Positions 59,618 through 64,000 of a stretch of 64,000 nt of DNA are shown here, piece after piece; position 1 is the stretch's first letter; every line of letters begins with the position of its first letter. The translations under genes and the position numbers were made by a program. Below the pieces are notes generated by a model that had not been told where the DNA came from, did no database searches, and saw nothing but the letters and a program-made list of their open reading frames with translations. Origin of the DNA: Artemisia argyi (lineage: Eukaryota > Streptophyta > Magnoliopsida > Asterales > Asteraceae); the NCBI GenBank assembly GCA_030686995.1, contig CM060703.1, positions 2,140,501-2,204,500 of the forward strand, read 5' to 3'.

Positions 59618-60315
59618 TATATTTACTTTTATTTATAAAAATTAATTTGATTCAATTTTGACCAAAATTAGTTTGATTTTGATTTTTATTAGACAATATA
59701 AAGATGCCTAGTCTGCGTTGTTAGAATCCAATGGAGAAAGACTTGCTCACTTCTTCATCTGTGAGATGATAATATTTTCAAAATTTTACAATAATTGGAT
59801 TGGACTAGATTGGTCAGTGTTGTAAATATCGCTCGGCGGTCGACCACCGCCAAGCGCCAAGACCGATATGGCGGCGATATATCAGTGATATATCGGAGAC
59901 CATAAATTATAAAGAAAATTATGTATATTTTTGAAATGCAATACAAAACAAAACATAAATTATATTTATAAGAGATATTTGTAGAAAACTAGAACCTGGT
60001 AATCTTGTAAACCACCAAAGTTCTCCAATTCAACTCCAATATGTGACAGAACCTGGACAAAAAATCATCATAAGACCATGGACAGAAAACAACATAACCT
60101 GGACTGATAGCCTGGACAAAACCTGGACAAAACATGAATATATAACAGAAACTGAGCTGAGACCATTACTACTACATCAGAAAATCAGCATACTACATTG
60201 CTACATTACTATCCAGTATCCACATCAAAAAATCAGCATATGCATAACGTTTAACATGATTAAAACCATAAGTTCATAATTAAAACAATAAGTCAAATAG
60301 TGATATCGTCTTCAA

Positions 60316-63017
60316 CTATTCATCTCCGCAATTTTCTCTGATGTAATCTCCATCAGACTCGTATTCACCTTCTTCATATACCACCTCCTCCTCACTCCCG
60401 GATTCAAAATCATCGTCAAAAAGTTCTCTTTGAGTTGGTTTAGTTGCAGTTCTAGAACTTTGTCGTGGTTGTAGATATTCATCGGCTTCCATAGCATCAC
60501 CAACCGCTTGCCAATGTGCATCTGAATCGGGTTGAACCTCAACTTCTTCATCTCCATTTGGACCATTTGTGTCAGATGGTCCACCACATTCAACAAACCA
60601 TTCTTGAGCCATGTTACTCTCGTTTGACAATAGCAGTTCAACATTCCTATCTTTTCTCCTTTTGGTTTTTTCCGACATTTGAGAGTTGAATTGAACATAA
60701 ACAAGATTGTTCATTTTACTCGTCTCCAATCTATTTCTTTTCTTTGTATGTATCTACAAAGTAAAAAGCAAGTGTTATAAAATATACAATTTAATGATAA
60801 CATGATATATAATTATAACTTTATAATTCAAATAAAGTCTACGAACCCCTTCAAACGTGCTCCAATTCCTTTCACATCCCGATGAACTACTAGTCAACGA
60901 AAGAATCCTCATTGCAATCTTTTTCAAATTAGGAGTTGCACCACCAAAACTTCCCCACTAATGTGCTACAATTTTGAAATTCATAAGAGAAATAAATAAC
61001 TTTGAAAGTTCATAAACTGATAAAAGCAATAAATAACTTATAGAAATTGCATTTTACCCGGATCGTATTTCTCATTATTCACTTCACATGCCCCTAACGC
61101 AAGTTCCTTACCAAATCTGTCCATTTTTTTTTGTACTTTGGCAGCTCAACCTGTGTCACTTCCATTTGCATCTCTAAATCTCCCGCAAGTATTGTTTCAA
61201 AAAAGTCAAGAACCGCATCACATACATCGGGATCATGTTGGATTTCCACATCCTTATAGAAATAATAAGGATTCAAAAGATAAGCCACCAAATGCAAACA
61301 AGTATCTAGTCTACCTTTCATCTTCGTATCTATGATTTTTATGATAGACTCGTAAGCTTTTGGGTGACCAGCCAAAGCCCCTTTGATTTCTTCTTTTGCT
61401 TTTACCAACTCTCCATAAACAAAACCCATTGAGGGCTTCTAATCCGCATCAACCAGCCGAAGGACTTTGACCAAAGGGTTAAACACTTTCAAGCATAGTG
61501 ATACACCGGTCCAAAATCCATTACTTAGCACTGTTGCAAATGCGGCTTTCCCTTTAACGGTTTTGGAGAATCTACACTCTTCCCATTCGGCGCTAGAGAA
61601 CATTTGTCTTAGATCATCCTTCTTATCCTTCAAACTTTGTAAAGTTAGAAAAGCGGAAGCAAATCTCGTGACACCTGGTCTGACAATATCCCTTTTCTTG
61701 GTGAATTTTCTCATCATATCCAACGTTTTATGGTGAGAATAAATGAAGATGGTTAGTTTCTTTGCTTGATCGAGGATTTTCTTATACCTTTGAAGTGCAC
61801 CAATACCTTGAAAAACATAATAGCATATAAAGTCATTAACAGCTTATAATTTATTACTTTTAACAGATTATAAAAGTCATTAACAGATTTATAGAAGTAT
61901 CAACTATCAAGTATATTAAGTAATTATTAATTAAGTATTAACAGATTATAGAAGTACCTTCAAGCATAAGGTTAATGGTATGCGTCGCACATGATGACCA
62001 AAAAATCCTTGGTCTCTTTTCTTTAAGCAACGCTGCCGCACCCATGTTATTGGAGGCATTATCTGTAACAACTTGAACAACATGTTCGGCACCAACTTCT
62101 TCAATGCAAGCATCCACATACTCATATATCATTTGGCTTGTATGCGCTTCACCTGAACATTCTTTGGAAGATAAAAAAACAGTACCCATCCTTGAGTTTA
62201 CACATAAATTCATAATGCTCCTCCTCTTTCGGTCGGACCAAGCATCCGTCATAATTGAGCATCCATCCTCTTTCCATTCTTTTTCATTTCTTTTCACCAT
62301 GTCTTTTGTTCTTTGAACCTCTTCCTTTAGAAGTGGGGTGCTCAACTCATATCTAGTAGGAGGTGGAAGCCCGGGTCCAAATTGGCCAGCCACTTCTAAC
62401 AACATTTTGAACTCATCATTTTCAAAGGCGTGAAAAGGAATCGCGGACTTATATGCCCACCTAGCAACGTATTTCTTTGCCGCCCATATTCTTTCTTTCC
62501 GAATAGAATTGCCAAGTTCAACATTTTTATCCTTCCCCTTCTTTAAAGACTGCTCGGGGTTTATTGTATTTGCAAAGTTATCCATGGGGCCAAAAACATT
62601 TGGTTCCTTCATGCTATGACCATATACATATACTTCATCATCCTCAAGAGTACTTTGATTACAATCAATTCTAACCTCTGCTCTTATGGCTTCATCATGT
62701 TGTCTTTTACCCTGCTTTTTCAACTTCCCCTCGTTAATTGCATTCCGACATTTCAACTGATCCTCTTTGGTGGCCATTGGACATGACGTAGTTTGTCCCA
62801 TAATTTGTGCAATATGTTGTTTCAATCTTGTAACCCCCCCACTGACCAATTTTTTACACAACATGCATTGGACTTTATCCGGGTTTTTTGGGTCCGGGAT
62901 AACACCATACTCCCAACCAATATCCTTCGATTTTCTTTTAATACCGGCAAACGTTGACTCAACAGATGGTATACTAGCTGGTACACTAGCTGAAGCAGAT
63001 GCTGATCCAGATGCCAT
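60316..63017 (-). pseudogene. hAT transposase gene (BED finger, DUF659, hAT C-terminal dimerisation)
   Basis: Exons by GT-AG: 63017-61958, 61806-61058, 60965-60847, 60753-60316. Exon 1 has a Ser/Ala-rich start, a BED-type finger (CMLCKK ... HIAQIMGQTTSC), and the DUF659 part with DAWSDRKRRS and VTDNASNN, where the catalytic Asp residues of the DDE/RNase-H fold are expected. Exon 3 holds the dimerisation core SSSGCERNWSTFE, and exon 4 continues HTKKRNRLE into an acidic tail. Three lesions: TAG at 61441-61439 and TAG at 60960-60958, both where relatives have Trp, and an A-run of nine (complement of 61124-61132), one base short, which shifts the frame. A working protein would bind the ends and cut and paste the element in the nucleus. 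Confidence 0.88.
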
Positions 63018-63484
63018 CCTCAGGTTTCAATGAACTGAAATGAGAAATCATTACTCAGAAATCATTACTCACTACTCAGAAATTGAATTAAACATTATAC
63101 TAACAACTTGCATTTTGTTTTCCTACTCATAAATCATTACTCACTACTCAGAAATTGAATTAAACATGCCCAATGTTTATACTTTATTACAAATTAACAA
63201 TTATAACACTACTCAGAAATTGAATTAAAATCAATTTATAACAATGATTCAATCATTCAATTAACAAACATAATTTGATAATTAATTAAAGATTAAAATA
63301 ATAAATAACAATTATTCAATTACTTGCTTGTGGTGTCGCCGGAGTTGGAGTCGCCGGAGGTGGAGTCGTCGGAGGTGGAGAGGTGGAGAGGTGGAGTCGC
63401 GGAGGTGGAGAATGGGAGAGGCGGGAGATGAATATGTGCCAAAAAATAAGACCAGATCTAATATAAACCCTATTTTTTTTTTAT

Positions 63485-63570
63485 TTAGTTTGACCGATAT
63501 TGACCGATATGACCGATTTTGACCGATATTTGACCGATTTTGACCGATTTTGACCAAACCGATTTTTTTG
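63485..63570. repeat. GACCGATAT/GACCGATTTT subterminal repeats
   Basis: About seven tandem-like copies of TGACCGAT(A/T)T lie 90-170 bp inside the right end of the hAT element. Related GACCGATAT motifs occur near the left end (59859). Such arrays are the usual transposase binding sites of hAT elements. Confidence 0.65.
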
Positions 63571-63667
63571 CCCAATAAGTGATTTATCGTATCGGTGGAC
63601 CACCGATATGCGATATATCACTGATATGGCGGCCGCCAAGACCGATATTTACAACACTGAGATTGGT

Positions 63668-64000
63668 TCACTAATATAATGATATAATTGAAGTTCAAGT
63701 TATGGACTCATTTTATGAGGTTGTATTTTCTGATCATACTTTCCTGTTGGTCCAATTTGGTTCTCAAATAAACCTTTTGCAAAGATCATATAATCACTAA
63801 TCAAACTATGAAAAATTACTTTGTCAAACACTTAAACCACTTTTAACAACTTTAACCACATATATAATTTTATTTTATTTTTAGCTTTTTACTTTTGAGT
63901 ATACTGTTGAGTGAGGGTATATTTTATCTTCATCTTACTTTTTTATACTCTTCTTATACTTTGCTTTGACAATATTCAATATTATTGTAAGCACATACAA
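63668..64000. other. intergenic, nothing recognised
   Basis: AT-rich DNA after the hAT target duplicate, to the window end. No frame or repeat of note. Confidence 0.5.

Larger units (their letters stand above)
59815..63659 (-). mobile_element. hAT DNA transposon, 3,845 bp, 8 bp TSD
   Basis: Terminal inverted repeats CAGTGTTGTAAATATCG (left) and CGATATTTACAACACTG with one base offset at the right (ACCGATATTTACAACACTG) end in the hAT-typical CAGTG. Both flanks read AGATTGGT (59807-59814 and 63660-63667), an exact 8 bp target duplication. Subterminal CCGATAT/GGCGGC motifs occur at both ends. One transposase gene lies inside on the - strand. The exact flanks suggest insertion not long ago, but the transposase is now defective. 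Confidence 0.93.

Overview
This is eukaryotic nuclear DNA from a flowering plant: AT-rich sequence, many-intron genes with GT-AG splice sites, 5' UTR signals, long (TA)n tracts, and nested LTR retrotransposons, LINEs and DNA transposons. The copia, gypsy and Athila-like proteins look like families I know from Asteraceae, especially tribe Anthemideae (Tanacetum/Artemisia/Chrysanthemum type). That placement rests on recalled similarity, not on a search.

Layout. 1-1900: AT-rich sequence with a 325 bp foldback, a perfect palindrome built on a (TA)n tract, and a G/T minisatellite. 1922-7000: transposon-associated cargo-type genes: a decayed DUF1985 + Ulp1 (C48) protease gene on the + strand, facing an intact-looking HROB-type OB-fold gene on the - strand with a tandem-repeat upstream region, then a broken unknown ORF. 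7038-14353: a Ty3/gypsy element (probably chromovirus, Tekay/Del-like) with a roughly 3.1 kb 5' LTR, Met-type PBS, gag, protease and part of RT, cut off by the next insertion. 14354-20175: an Athila/Tat-like element with Asp-type PBS that encodes only gag. Its 3' LTR is truncated and fused to a PIF/Harbinger transposase tail; the junction was then copied as a recent 0.64 kb tandem duplication, the second copy running on into a hAT-like MITE (21281-21865). 24571-31903: a full-length but mutated copia element on the - strand (TSD gttta), interrupted in gag by a solo LTR of the Athila-like family (TSD tattc). 32131-36728: a 5'-truncated L1-type LINE with a poly(A) tail and its own TSD, interrupted by a second solo LTR of the same family (TSD ggaac). 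36.7-44.3 kb: gene-poor, with a Mutator-like MITE (9 bp TSD) and twin (TA)n tracts.

44.3-57.7 kb is the host-gene island: a tail-anchored TRAF-type zinc-finger protein, the gamma (small) subunit of TFIIA with a 3.4 kb first intron full of internal duplications, and an alpha-glucan water dikinase gene (GWD2-like). From memory, TFIIA-gamma and GWD2 are also adjacent in Arabidopsis (At4g24440/At4g24450), so this is probably conserved synteny. The dikinase here is unusual: every exon junction but one is clean, yet the predicted protein (about 515 aa) joins the N-terminal starch-binding domain directly to the ATP-binding domain, with no phosphohistidine domain.

58.5-63.7 kb: a hAT-like remnant, a solo LTR on the - strand (TSD tatat), and a complete 3,845 bp hAT transposon (TSD agattggt) whose transposase carries two TGG-to-TAG stops and a one-base homopolymer frameshift. 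I found no tRNA, rRNA, CRISPR or organellar insertion. The most interesting items are the dikinase lacking its catalytic domain beside TFIIA-gamma, the duplicated exon inside the TFIIA-gamma intron, and the clustered TGACG/CGTCA palindromes in an LTR family present four times in the window.
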